From Clostridium nigeriense (GTDB lineage Bacteria; Bacillota; Clostridia; Clostridiales; Clostridiaceae), in NCBI RefSeq assembly GCF_900086595.1, contig NZ_LT575472.1:1170451-1234450 (forward strand): 64,000 nt of DNA. The letters are read 5' to 3'. A program made the translations under genes and the position numbers. Under the pieces are notes generated by a model. It was not told the origin of the DNA. It worked only from the letters and a program-made list of their open reading frames with translations, and ran no database searches. This document shows positions 55,958 to 64,000 of this stretch, in pieces; position 1 is the stretch's first letter, and each line of letters begins with the position of its first letter.

Positions 55958-57106
55958 ATGTATAGTGTAGGTTTAATGTCAGGAACATCATTAGATGGAG
56001 TTGATGCAGTTTTAGTTGATATAATAGGAACAGGTTTAGATACTAAGGTTGAAGTTATAGCTTTTAATACTTATGAAATACCAGAAAGTATAAAAGAAGA
56101 GATAAAAAAAGCATGTCTACAAAATGAATCATCATCAGCATTAATATGTAGTTTAAACTTTAAATTAGGTTATTTATTTAGTGATGCTGTTAAAAGTATT
56201 TGTAAAGAAGCTAACATAAAAACAGAAGAGTTAGAGTTTGTAGCTACACATGGGCAAACTGTTTATCATATCCCAAAGTCTATAGGTACTTACATCCCTT
56301 CAACACTTCAAATTGGAGAACCATCTATAATAGCTTTTGAAAACAATGTAAAAGTAGTTTCTAATTTTAGAACTATGGATATTGCTGCAGGTGGAGAAGG
56401 TGCTCCTTTAGTTCCATATAGTGAATTTATTTTATATGGAGGAAGAGGGGAAGATATAGCACTTCAAAATATAGGTGGTATTGGAAATGTAACAGTAATT
56501 CCGGGAAAAAAAGATATGAGAAAAATATATGCTTTTGATACAGGACCTGGAAACATGATGATAGATGAAGCTTGTCAAAGGTTATTTGGAGTTAAATATG
56601 ATAAAGGTGGTCAAATAGCTAGTAGAGGAAAAGTTAATAAGAAAATGCTAGATAAACTAATGTCTCATCCATATATTAGTTTAGTTCCTCCTAAATCAAC
56701 TGGAAGAGAAGAATTTGGTGAGGATTATGTATGTTTATTATTAGAAGAATATTCAGATTTACCAAAAGAGGATATAATAGCGACATTAACAGCATTTACA
56801 GCTGAATCAATAATATACAGTTATAAGAAGCATATAATACCAAAAACAAATTTAAGAAAAGTTATAATTGGTGGTGGCGGAGCACACAATAAAACTTTAA
56901 TAGAATTTATTAAAAATGGATTAGATGGAATAGAAGTATTAACTCAGGAGGATGTAGGATATTCTTCTGATGCTAAAGAAGCAATTGCTTTTGCTATTTT
57001 AGGAAATGAAACAATACATGGAAATCCTTCTAATATCCCAAGTGCAACAGGTGCTAACACTAATGTTATATTAGGTAATATAACACCAAAACCAAAGAAA
57101 ATATAA
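55958..57106 (+). CDS. anmK: 1,6-anhydro-N-acetylmuramic acid kinase
   Basis: A 382-aa kinase that opens and phosphorylates anhydroMurNAc to MurNAc-6-P, the substrate of MurQ. Family motifs are GLMSGTSLDGVDAVLVD, ATHGQTVYH, TLQIGEPSIIA, LQNIGGIGNVTV, AFDTGPGNMMID and IGGGGAHN. AnhydroMurNAc normally comes from lytic transglycosylases, so the cell can salvage both sugar forms. Last gene of the operon. Confidence 0.96.
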   Translation: MYSVGLMSGTSLDGVDAVLVDIIGTGLDTKVEVIAFNTYEIPESIKEEIKKACLQNESSSALICSLNFKLGYLFSDAVKSICKEANIKTEELEFVATHGQTVYHIPKSIGTYIPSTLQIGEPSIIAFENNVKVVSNFRTMDIAAGGEGAPLVPYSEFILYGGRGEDIALQNIGGIGNVTVIPGKKDMRKIYAFDTGPGNMMIDEACQRLFGVKYDKGGQIASRGKVNKKMLDKLMSHPYISLVPPKSTGREEFGEDYVCLLLEEYSDLPKEDIIATLTAFTAESIIYSYKKHIIPKTNLRKVIIGGGGAHNKTLIEFIKNGLDGIEVLTQEDVGYSSDAKEAIAFAILGNETIHGNPSNIPSATGANTNVILGNITPKPKKI

Positions 57107-57111
57107 TCGAG

Positions 57112-57157
57112 AAATAGGTAAGTTATTATGTATATAAATAGCTTACCTATTTTTTTA
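57112..57157 (+). terminator. Terminator after anmK
   Basis: AAATAGGTAAG pairs with CTTACCTATTT, followed by a T run. Confidence 0.85.
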
Positions 57158-57177
57158 TATAAAATTAATATTTTTTA

Positions 57178-57222
57178 GTTGACTATATCAACAAAAGTAA
57201 TATAATAGTTGATATAGTCAAC
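57178..57222 (+). promoter_or_regulatory. marR promoter flanked by twin operators
   Basis: GTTGACTATATCAAC (57178-57192) and GTTGATATAGTCAAC (57208-57222) are each GTTGA-N5-TCAAC and are reverse complements of one another (17 bp with flanks). Between and over them lie -35 TTGACT (57179-57184), a 16-bp spacer and -10 TATAAT (57201-57206). Occupancy of both sites would close the promoter. Confidence 0.8.
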
Positions 57223-57304
57223 TATTAATTTATTATTTAAAGAAAATGTAATAGAATAACAAAAATTATAGTATCACTTTTATGATAAAGAAAGGAAGTG
57301 AAGT

Positions 57305-57745
57305 ATGTTTAATAATAAAAGTATATTTGAAAAATCAAATATATCTCAATATATATGTTTATTTTATAAAGATTTTCAAAGTTATTGTGAAGAAAAGCTT
57401 AAGGAATATAACTTAACAAATGGATTATATTATTATTTAATTTACATCTATAAAAAGCCAGGAAGCAAATTAAATGAAATAAGTAAATTTATGAATGTAG
57501 ATAAATCTCATACAACTAGAGCAATTCAAAAACTTATTAGTTTTGATTATGTTGAAAAGCAAGTAAATGAGGATGATAAAAAATCTTTTAATGTATATCC
57601 AACTGAAAAGTGTAAGTTAGTTATGGAAGAAATGGTAGATTTATTTCCAAAGTGGGAAGAAAGGTTTTTAAAAGATTTTTCTAATGAAGAAGTAGAATTA
57701 TTAAGAAGTTTATTTAAAAAAGCTTTTAAAAATATAATAGATTAA
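57305..57745 (+). CDS. MarR family transcriptional regulator
   Basis: A 146-aa regulator with winged-helix region GSKLNEISKFMNVDKSHTTR, AIQKLISFDYVEKQ and wing NEDDKKSFNVYPTEK. It is probably autoregulated through the twin operators upstream and shares its transcript with the flavodoxin 15 bp downstream. The signal is unknown. Confidence 0.9.
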   Translation: MFNNKSIFEKSNISQYICLFYKDFQSYCEEKLKEYNLTNGLYYYLIYIYKKPGSKLNEISKFMNVDKSHTTRAIQKLISFDYVEKQVNEDDKKSFNVYPTEKCKLVMEEMVDLFPKWEERFLKDFSNEEVELLRSLFKKAFKNIID

Positions 57746-57760
57746 AAGGAGATATAAGTT

Positions 57761-58264
57761 ATGAAAGCATTAGTAGTATATTCATCATTAACAGGAAACA
57801 CTAAAAAAATTGCAGAAGCAATGTATGAAGAAATTAATATTGAAAAGGATATTTATAAATCTAATGAAGACTTTAATATTGAAAATTATGATTTCATTGC
57901 AGTAGGATACTGGGTAAATAAAGGAATTTGCGATGATAAAATAAAAGAAATATTAGAAAAAGTTAATAATAAAAATATAATATTATTTGGTACTTTAGGA
58001 GCAAAGGAAAATGGTCCTTATTATGATAGTATAAAGAAGAGAATAGAAGAGTTAGTACCAGAAAATAATAAGATATTAGGACATTTTCTATGCCAAGGAA
58101 AAATAAATGAAAAGTTAACTGAAAGATATAAAGAAATGCTAAAAAATAATCAAGGGGATGAGCATGTTAAAGAGCAACTAAAAAATCATGAAGAAGCTAG
58201 TAAGCATCCCGATGATAAGGATATTTATAATGCAAAAATGTTTATAAGAAAATGTATTTGTTAA
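57761..58264 (+). CDS. Flavodoxin family protein
   Basis: A 167-aa flavodoxin-fold protein (MKALVVYSSLTGNTKKIAEA binds FMN phosphate; FIAVGYWVNKGICDDKI; ILFGTLGAKENGPYYDS). Electron partner not evident. Coupled to the MarR gene, so probably induced by a chemical stress that MarR senses. Confidence 0.88.
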   Translation: MKALVVYSSLTGNTKKIAEAMYEEINIEKDIYKSNEDFNIENYDFIAVGYWVNKGICDDKIKEILEKVNNKNIILFGTLGAKENGPYYDSIKKRIEELVPENNKILGHFLCQGKINEKLTERYKEMLKNNQGDEHVKEQLKNHEEASKHPDDKDIYNAKMFIRKCIC

Positions 58265-58287
58265 TATAAAGTATAGATAGATTTATA

Positions 58288-58318
58288 GTGGAGTTTTTGA
58301 ATACTCCACTTATTTTTA
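58288..58318 (+). terminator. Terminator after the flavodoxin gene
   Basis: AGTGGAGT pairs with ACTCCACT across an eight-base loop; T-rich tail. Confidence 0.78.
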
Positions 58319-58420
58319 TATATAGGAAAGTATAAAAGTATTTAATTTGCATTTTTACATACAATAAGTAAACTAATATAATATAAGAAAAAGTAAAAAA
58401 TTATAAAAGTAGGTGATAAT

Positions 58421-59407
58421 ATGTGCACAGCATTAAGTATTAAATCAAATAATGGTAATAACTTTTTTGGAAGAAATATGGACTTAGAGTATAACTTTAA
58501 TCAATCTGTTATAGTTATTCCAAGAAATTATAGGTATGAAAACAAAGTAACAGAAAGTATGACTGGTGGAAAATACGCTATTATTGGTATGGGAAGTGTT
58601 ATAGATAATCATGCAGCCATGGCTGATGGAATGAACGAAAAGGGGTTAGCTTGTGCAGGATTAAATTTTGCAGGATATGCTTATTATGAAAAAGAACCAG
58701 TGGAAGGAAAAGTAAATATTGCACCTTATGACTTTATACTTTGGGTTTTATTTAATCATGAAACAGTAGATGAAGTTAAAGAAGCTATTAATAATATAGA
58801 GTTAGTAGATGTACCATTAAATGAAAATTATCCTGTTCCAACTCTTCACTGGATGATAGTTGATAAAACTGGAAAATCAATAGTTGTAGAAAAAACTAAG
58901 AATAAATTTGCAATTTATGATAATACTGTAGGAGTACTTGCTAACAATCCAACCTTTGATTGGCATTTAACTAATTTAAATGAATACATAGGTCTTACAG
59001 AAAAACATCCAAGGGAAACAAGATGGTGTAATCAAGAGTTAAAGCCATTAGGAGTAGGAGCTGGAACTAGAGGAATTCCAGGTGATTTTGCTTCAGTTTC
59101 AAGATTTATAAGAATAGCTTTTATTAAGTCTAGGATGCCAGAAGTCGATGATGAAAGTGCTACTAGTCAATTTTTACATATGCTAGATTATGTAGCTATG
59201 GTAAAAGGTGGAGCAATGACAGCAGAAGGAAAAGAAGACTTTACTTTATATTCTTCTTGTATGAATCAAGAAAAAGGTATTTATTATTATAAGACCTACA
59301 ATAATAATAGGATAAATGCTATTGATATGAATAAGGAAGATTTAAATGGAAGGGAAGTTAAATTGTTTCCTTATTTAACAAATCAAGATATAAATTATCA
59401 AAATTAA
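58421..59407 (+). CDS. Choloylglycine hydrolase (bile salt hydrolase) family
   Basis: A 328-aa N-terminal-nucleophile amidase that frees glycine or taurine from conjugated bile acids. The expected catalytic residues are all there: Cys2 (exposed after Met removal), Arg18 and Asp21 (GRNMDLEY), Asn82 (GLNFAG), Asn175 (NNPTFDWH) and Arg228 (SRFIR). Overall it resembles C. perfringens Cbh from memory, though with clear differences. No signal peptide, so cytosolic. Own transcript, AGGTGA start site. Confidence 0.93.
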   Translation: MCTALSIKSNNGNNFFGRNMDLEYNFNQSVIVIPRNYRYENKVTESMTGGKYAIIGMGSVIDNHAAMADGMNEKGLACAGLNFAGYAYYEKEPVEGKVNIAPYDFILWVLFNHETVDEVKEAINNIELVDVPLNENYPVPTLHWMIVDKTGKSIVVEKTKNKFAIYDNTVGVLANNPTFDWHLTNLNEYIGLTEKHPRETRWCNQELKPLGVGAGTRGIPGDFASVSRFIRIAFIKSRMPEVDDESATSQFLHMLDYVAMVKGGAMTAEGKEDFTLYSSCMNQEKGIYYYKTYNNNRINAIDMNKEDLNGREVKLFPYLTNQDINYQN

Positions 59408-59418
59408 AATAGAGTTAT

Positions 59419-59460
59419 AAAGCTAGTAGCTATGTATTGGTGGTTGCTAGCTTATTTTTA
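59419..59460 (+). terminator. Terminator after the bile salt hydrolase gene
   Basis: AAGCTAGTAGC pairs imperfectly with GTTGCTAGCTT, then ATTTTTA. Confidence 0.72.
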
Positions 59461-59610
59461 TACCATATTTTAGTTTTAACCTTAATAGAGAAGGTAATTT
59501 TAATAGTAGGTGAGAATAGTATAAATTAAGCAATAGTAAATATAGTTCTAATAGTTAAAATTTATAATAAAAAGTTATATGGAGCTTTAGAACAAGAGAG
59601 GAGACAGAAA

Positions 59611-60753
59611 ATGGAAGTATCGATAAATAAAAATGAATTAATTAATACATTAATTAAATATAGACGTGAACTACATGAAAATCCAGAGTTATCTATGAAG
59701 GAGTATGAAACTACTAAGAGAATTAAAAGATGGTTAAGTGATTATAATATAAAAATTTTAGATTTACCTTTAAAGGTTGGCGTTGTAGCTGAAATTGAAG
59801 GTGGATATGAAGGACCAATTATTGCTTTAAGAGCTGATATTGATGCCCTTCCAATTGTAGAGGGAACTAATTTAGATTTTACATCTAAAAACTTTGGAGT
59901 AATGCATGCATGTGGACATGATTTTCATACTGCAGCAATCTTAGGAGCAGCTATTCTTATAAATGAAAATAAGTCTAAATTACATGGAAAAGTTCGAATT
60001 ATATTTCAGCCAGCAGAGGAAAATGCAAAGGGAGCTAATATTATTGTTGAATCGGGAGCTCTTGAGAATGTGGAAGCTATATTTGGAATGCATAATAAGC
60101 CAGATCTTCCTGTTGGTACAATAGGAGTAAAGGAAGGTTCCCTTATGGCAAGTGTAGATAGGTTTGAAATTGATGTTATTGGGATTGGCGGACATGCTGG
60201 TATCCCAGAAAAAACTATAGATCCTATTATAGTAGCAAGTGAAATTGTTACAGGGTTACAAACCATTGTAAGTCGGAGTTTAAGTCCTTTTAGTAATGCG
60301 GCTATAAGTGTAACTAAATTTCAAGGAGGAAATACATGGAATGTAATACCAGAAAAAGTTGAACTTGAAGGTACCGTAAGAACTTTTCAAAAAGATGTTC
60401 GAAGGAGTATTCCAGATTTAATGAGAAGAAAAGCAGATGGAATTGCAAAAGCTTCTGGAGCAAAAATAGATTTTAAATGGTATCCATATTTGCCAGGGGT
60501 ATATAATGATAAAAAGTACAAAAAAGTAGTTGCTGAAGCTGCAATAGAATTAGGATATAATGTGGTAGAAGCAAAAGAAAGTGCTGGTGGAGAAGATTTT
60601 GCTTTATATCAAACTAAAATACCAGGATTTTTTATTTGGATGGGTGTTAATGGAGAAAAGGATTGGCATCACCCAGCCTATGATTTGAATGAAGATGCAC
60701 TAATTGTTGCAGCTAAGTATTTTTCTAATTTAGTATTTAAAGTTTTATCATAA
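59611..60753 (+). CDS. M20 family amidohydrolase (peptidase M20D)
   Basis: A 380-aa zinc amidohydrolase of the hippurate hydrolase/N-acyl-amino-acid type. Metal and catalytic residues appear in RRELHENPELS, LRADIDALP, MHACGHDFHTA, QPAEENAKG, GMHNKPDLP and GGEDFALY; the dimerisation lid follows GGHAGIPEKT. Substrate not predictable; it removes an acyl or amino-acid group. GAGGAGA precedes the ATG. Confidence 0.92.
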   Translation: MEVSINKNELINTLIKYRRELHENPELSMKEYETTKRIKRWLSDYNIKILDLPLKVGVVAEIEGGYEGPIIALRADIDALPIVEGTNLDFTSKNFGVMHACGHDFHTAAILGAAILINENKSKLHGKVRIIFQPAEENAKGANIIVESGALENVEAIFGMHNKPDLPVGTIGVKEGSLMASVDRFEIDVIGIGGHAGIPEKTIDPIIVASEIVTGLQTIVSRSLSPFSNAAISVTKFQGGNTWNVIPEKVELEGTVRTFQKDVRRSIPDLMRRKADGIAKASGAKIDFKWYPYLPGVYNDKKYKKVVAEAAIELGYNVVEAKESAGGEDFALYQTKIPGFFIWMGVNGEKDWHHPAYDLNEDALIVAAKYFSNLVFKVLS

Positions 60754-61159
60754 TGAGTTATTAGAATTAGCAAGTAGATATTTTGAAAATAATATAAGAT
60801 TTATAGAGCTAATATTCATATAGGATGGATATTAGCTTATTATATTTAGAAAATTTTTAATATTTATAAAATTAAATCAAATTATTATTGATATGATAAA
60901 AAAAATTTAAAATTAAGAATACGCCTAAATTTGAAAGTTCTCATATTAGAAATTATGTATCAATATAATAAACTTTTCTTAAAAAAAAAATTTACTAAAA
61001 GAAAAATAGATATAATATATAGATATTTATAAAAAAATAACATTTATATACAAAAATGAAATTGAGAAATTGGCTAGTATTTTGCTTGTTATTATCATAT
61101 TAAGATATAAGGAATATAATTTAAATATTAGTAAAAATTAACAGTAAAGGGTTGAGTTT
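60754..61159. other. 406-bp gene-free region before rnfC
   Basis: AGCTAATATTCAT (60808-60820) pairs with ATGGATATTAGCT (60826-60838) as a terminator for the M20 gene. The remainder is extremely AT-rich; the rnf promoter must lie here but no convincing -35/-10 pair stands out. Confidence 0.5.
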
Positions 61160-62482
61160 ATGAAATTAGGTACATTTAAGGGTGGAATTCATCCAAAAGA
61201 TGGTAAAGACATGTCTAAGAATACACAAATAAAGGAGATCTTGCCTAAAGGAAATTTAGTTTATCCTATGTCTCAGCATATAGGAGCACCAGCAAAACCA
61301 ATAGTATCTGTAGGCGATAAAGTTTTGGCAGGACAAAAAATAGGGGAGGCTACAGGGTTTATTTCTGCAAATATCATATCTTCAGTATCTGGAATAGTAA
61401 AAGCTATTGAACCAAGACTTACGGTTTCAGGAAATAAAGCTATATCAATTGTCATTGAAAATGATAACGAATACAAAGCTGTAGAAGGTATTGGTAAATA
61501 TAGAGATTACACAAAGCTTTCTAAAGAGGAAATAAGAAATTATGTTAAAGAAGCTGGCATTGTAGGATTAGGGGGAGCTGGATTTCCAAATCATGTTAAG
61601 CTTACTCCGAAAGATGATAATGCTATAGATTACGTAATAGTAAATGCTGTAGAGTGTGAGCCTTATTTAACTTCAGATTATAGAGTTATGCTTGAAATGC
61701 CAGAAAAAATTGTTGGGGGACTTAAGGTAATTCTAAGTTTATTCCCAAATGCTAAAGGCATAATTGCAATTGAAGATAATAAACCAGATGCTATAAAGGT
61801 TCTTCGTAAGGCTGTAGAAGGTGAAAAAAATATTTCAGTATCAGTTCTTAAGACCAAATATCCACAAGGATCAGAACGTAAATTAATTTTCGCGACTACA
61901 GGAAGAAAAATTAATTCATCTATGCTTCCAGCAGATGCAGGATGTGTAGTTGATAATGTTGATACTGTAGTTGCAATTTATATGGCTGTTTGTGAATCAA
62001 CACCTCTTATGAGAAAAATAATAACTGTAACAGGAGATGCTATTAATGAACCTAGAAACTTTCAGGTTAAGATAGGTACAAGCTATTCTGAATTGGTAGA
62101 GGAAGCTGGTGGCTTTAAAGAAAGGCCTGAAAAGATTATTTCAGGAGGTCCTATGATGGGAACTGCAATATTTAGTCTTGATATTCCAGTTACTAAAACA
62201 TCATCTGCACTTTTGGCTTTTACAAGAGATGAAGTTGCAGAAAATGAGCCTACCGCTTGTATTCGTTGTGGAAGATGTGTAGAGGTATGTCCTAGTAGTC
62301 TAATCCCACAAAAAATAATAGAAAATGTAGATGGTCTAGATAATGAATCATTTATAGCACTTAATGGTATGGAATGTTATGAGTGTGGAAGTTGTACTTA
62401 TGTTTGTCCAGCTAAAAGAAGACTTACTCAAGCTTTTAAACAAAGCAGAAAAAGTGTTTTAGATAGTAGAAGAAAAAAATAA
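61160..62482 (+). CDS. rnfC: Rnf complex subunit RnfC
   Basis: A 440-aa peripheral subunit of the Rnf complex, which couples ferredoxin:NAD+ oxidoreduction to ion pumping; RnfC binds NADH and FMN. Seen: GGIHPKDGKDMSKN, the flavin/NADH site GIVGLGGAGFPNHVKL, NAVECEPYLTSDYR, and two [4Fe-4S] motifs, CIRCGRCVEVCP and CYECGSCTYVCP. First gene of the rnf operon. Confidence 0.96.
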   Translation: MKLGTFKGGIHPKDGKDMSKNTQIKEILPKGNLVYPMSQHIGAPAKPIVSVGDKVLAGQKIGEATGFISANIISSVSGIVKAIEPRLTVSGNKAISIVIENDNEYKAVEGIGKYRDYTKLSKEEIRNYVKEAGIVGLGGAGFPNHVKLTPKDDNAIDYVIVNAVECEPYLTSDYRVMLEMPEKIVGGLKVILSLFPNAKGIIAIEDNKPDAIKVLRKAVEGEKNISVSVLKTKYPQGSERKLIFATTGRKINSSMLPADAGCVVDNVDTVVAIYMAVCESTPLMRKIITVTGDAINEPRNFQVKIGTSYSELVEEAGGFKERPEKIISGGPMMGTAIFSLDIPVTKTSSALLAFTRDEVAENEPTACIRCGRCVEVCPSSLIPQKIIENVDGLDNESFIALNGMECYECGSCTYVCPAKRRLTQAFKQSRKSVLDSRRKK

Positions 62483-62535
62483 AATGGAATTTTAATTTAA
62501 GCAGCAAAAATAATTATGGGGAAAGGAAGATCAAA

Positions 62536-63549
62536 ATGAGTGAATTATATAATGTTTCAGCATCACCTCATGTGAGAAGTAAAGAAAGCACTAAAAGTAT
62601 AATGGCTGATGTTGCAATTGCATTAATACCAGCAGGGTTATTTGGAGTATATAACTTTGGGTTAAATGCTTTATTAATAATATTAATAAGTGTTGCTACT
62701 TGCATAATAACTGAATATATCTTTCAAAAAAGAATGAATAAAAAGATTACAATAAGTGATTGTAGTGCTTTAGTAACTGGACTTTTATTAGCTTATAATA
62801 TGCCATCAACTATTCCTTTTTGGGTACCAATAGTAGGTGGAGTTTTTGCAATTATAATTGTAAAGCAGCTTTTTGGGGGGCTTGGACAAAATTTCATGAA
62901 TCCTGCCTTAGCTGCAAGATGTTTTTTACTTATATCTTTTTCAAGGATTATGACTGACTTTGGAATTGCAGCAGATAGAACAATTAAAGGAATTATAATG
63001 AATGGACATGCATCTATAAATGGATATGCTATGGTAGATGGAGTTTCATCTGCAACTATACTTTCAGCAGTTAAAAATGGAGGAGATTATAACTTATTAA
63101 GTATGTTTCTTGGAACAACAGGTGGAACAATAGGAGAAACTTCGGTTATAGCCATATTAATAGGAGCAATTTATCTTCTTAGAAAAAGAATAATATCTCT
63201 TAAAATTCCTATGACATATATAGGATCTTTTATTGTATTTATCATATTAATGAATCTTTTAGGTGGAAAAGGATTTAACATAGAATACCTTATAGGAAAT
63301 GTTTTTGGTGGCGGCTTAATGTTAGGTGCCTTCTTTATGGCAACAGATTATGTTACATGTCCAATAACTTCAAAAGGAAAAATCATATTTGGAGTATTAT
63401 TAGGCTTTATTACAGCAGTCTTTAGAGTTTATGGAAGTTCAGCAGAGGGAGTTTCTTATGCTATTATATTATCTAATATTCTTGTTCCTCTTATTGAAAA
63501 ATATACTCTTCCAAAGGCTTTTGGAAAGGAGGCAGGAGTAAATGTCTAA
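62536..63549 (+). CDS. rnfD: Rnf complex subunit RnfD
   Basis: A 337-aa integral membrane subunit with about nine helices. The covalent FMN attachment Thr is expected in GVSSATILSA; GLGQNFMNPALAARCFLL and GGLMLGAFFMATDYVTCP are family segments. It helps move electrons and Na+ or H+ across the membrane. Its 3' end overlaps rnfG by eight bases. Confidence 0.95.
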   Translation: MSELYNVSASPHVRSKESTKSIMADVAIALIPAGLFGVYNFGLNALLIILISVATCIITEYIFQKRMNKKITISDCSALVTGLLLAYNMPSTIPFWVPIVGGVFAIIIVKQLFGGLGQNFMNPALAARCFLLISFSRIMTDFGIAADRTIKGIIMNGHASINGYAMVDGVSSATILSAVKNGGDYNLLSMFLGTTGGTIGETSVIAILIGAIYLLRKRIISLKIPMTYIGSFIVFIILMNLLGGKGFNIEYLIGNVFGGGLMLGAFFMATDYVTCPITSKGKIIFGVLLGFITAVFRVYGSSAEGVSYAIILSNILVPLIEKYTLPKAFGKEAGVNV

Positions 63550-64000
63550 TAAAAAAAGTACCATCATAAAAGACACAGTAATACTTTTAATTATAACTGT
63601 TGTGGCAGGATTTATATTAGCAGCAGTTAATAAAGTTACATTAGAACCTATTGCCTATGCTAGAACTGAAGAAAAAAATAAAGCTTATAGAGCAATGTTT
63701 AAGGAAGCAGAAACCTTTGATATAAATGAAACATTAACTGAAAAGTGTAATTCATCAGAAGAATTCCTAAAGGATAGGGGATTCAATGGTACTAAAGTTG
63801 ATGAAGCATTAATTGCAAAAGCAAATAATGAAGCTATAGGCTATATAATAAATGCTACTTCTCCAAATGGGTATGGTGGAAATATTCAAATTTCTTTAGG
63901 TCTTGATAAAGATGGTAGAATTAAAGGTTTTGAAATACTTTCAATTAGTGAAACAGTAGGCCTTGGTATGAAGGCAAAGGAAGATGAATTTAAATCACAA
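63542..64000 (+). CDS. rnfG: Rnf complex subunit RnfG, 3' end outside window
   Basis: The first 153 codons of RnfG: a short cytosolic start, one membrane helix (DTVILLIITVVAGFILAAVN) and the start of the extracytoplasmic FMN-binding domain (GKIQIS-like GGNIQISLGLDKDGRIKGFE, SETVGLGMKAKEDEF). The covalent-FMN Thr motif should lie beyond the window edge. AGGAGG lies 9-10 bases before ATG 63542, within rnfD. Confidence 0.92.
   Translation, partial: MSNKKSTIIKDTVILLIITVVAGFILAAVNKVTLEPIAYARTEEKNKAYRAMFKEAETFDINETLTEKCNSSEEFLKDRGFNGTKVDEALIAKANNEAIGYIINATSPNGYGGNIQISLGLDKDGRIKGFEILSISETVGLGMKAKEDEFKSQ

Noticed and set aside
57305..58264. MarR plus flavodoxin as part of a bilirubin-reductase (bil-type) operon
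   Set aside because: No BilR-like old-yellow-enzyme reductase is present nearby, so the pairing alone does not support it.

Overview
The window is low-GC Firmicute DNA and fits the genus Clostridium (sensu stricto, of the C. perfringens / C. baratii type). The evidence is the very AT-rich intergenic DNA, strong AGGAGG ribosome sites, the cggR-gap-pgk-tpiA-gpmI order beside rpoN, NfnAB and Rnf energy-conservation genes, and a tmRNA tag reading AEDNFALAA. A choloylglycine hydrolase suggests a gut or animal-associated species. No species can be fixed from the sequence alone. Almost all genes lie on the + strand. No tRNA, rRNA, CRISPR array or intact prophage was found.

Layout. 0-8.6 kb: end of a degV gene, rpoN (sigma-54), then the central glycolytic cluster cggR-gap-pgk-tpiA-gpmI, with a CggR-type operator before cggR and a hairpin-rich block between pgk and tpiA. 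8.7-13.5 kb: a short-chain dehydrogenase, then an accessory patch of small membrane proteins and lipoproteins whose promoters and terminators are repeated, plus a deaminase remnant. 13.7-18.6 kb: a second degV gene, a T-box leader with a probable Cys specifier driving a CjaA-like cysteine ABC transporter, and a degenerate kinase-like protein. 18.9-23.9 kb: eno, secG, a PH-domain gene, rnr, smpB. 24-31 kb: a Rex-type operator and iron alcohol dehydrogenase, nfnAB, an Rrf2 regulator, an amidase-fold protein lacking its expected cysteine, and a Gfo/Idh oxidoreductase.

31.1-31.74 kb is ssrA (tmRNA), which appears to be interrupted in its T-loop by a 270-nt ORF-less group I intron; exon 2 is only 17 nt. 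Directly downstream lies an accessory island (about 31.74-37.24 kb): an unknown protein, a decayed IS3-family element, and a two-gene unit of a small conserved protein plus a 732-aa SMC/ABC-type ATPase, which looks like an undescribed defence module. 39.4-46.8 kb: DUF134 and NifX-like genes, then a tight cluster of flavoprotein, CrtI-like FAD oxidoreductase with C-terminal cysteine clusters, ABC ATPase and two ABC-2 permeases, a possible uncharacterised redox/export system.

47-60.8 kb: MarR regulators with readable operators and a peptidoglycan-sugar salvage region: murQ, a cellobiose-type PTS (IIA, IIB, IIC), an esterase, a MupG-like hydrolase, an RpiR regulator, a BadF-type amino-sugar kinase and anmK. 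Together these would import and phosphorylate muropeptide sugars, split them and feed GlcNAc-6-P into metabolism. After that come a flavodoxin, a bile salt hydrolase and an M20 peptidase. 61.2-64 kb: start of the rnf operon (rnfC, rnfD, partial rnfG), which runs off the window. Functions are inferred by reading the proteins; no database search was possible.
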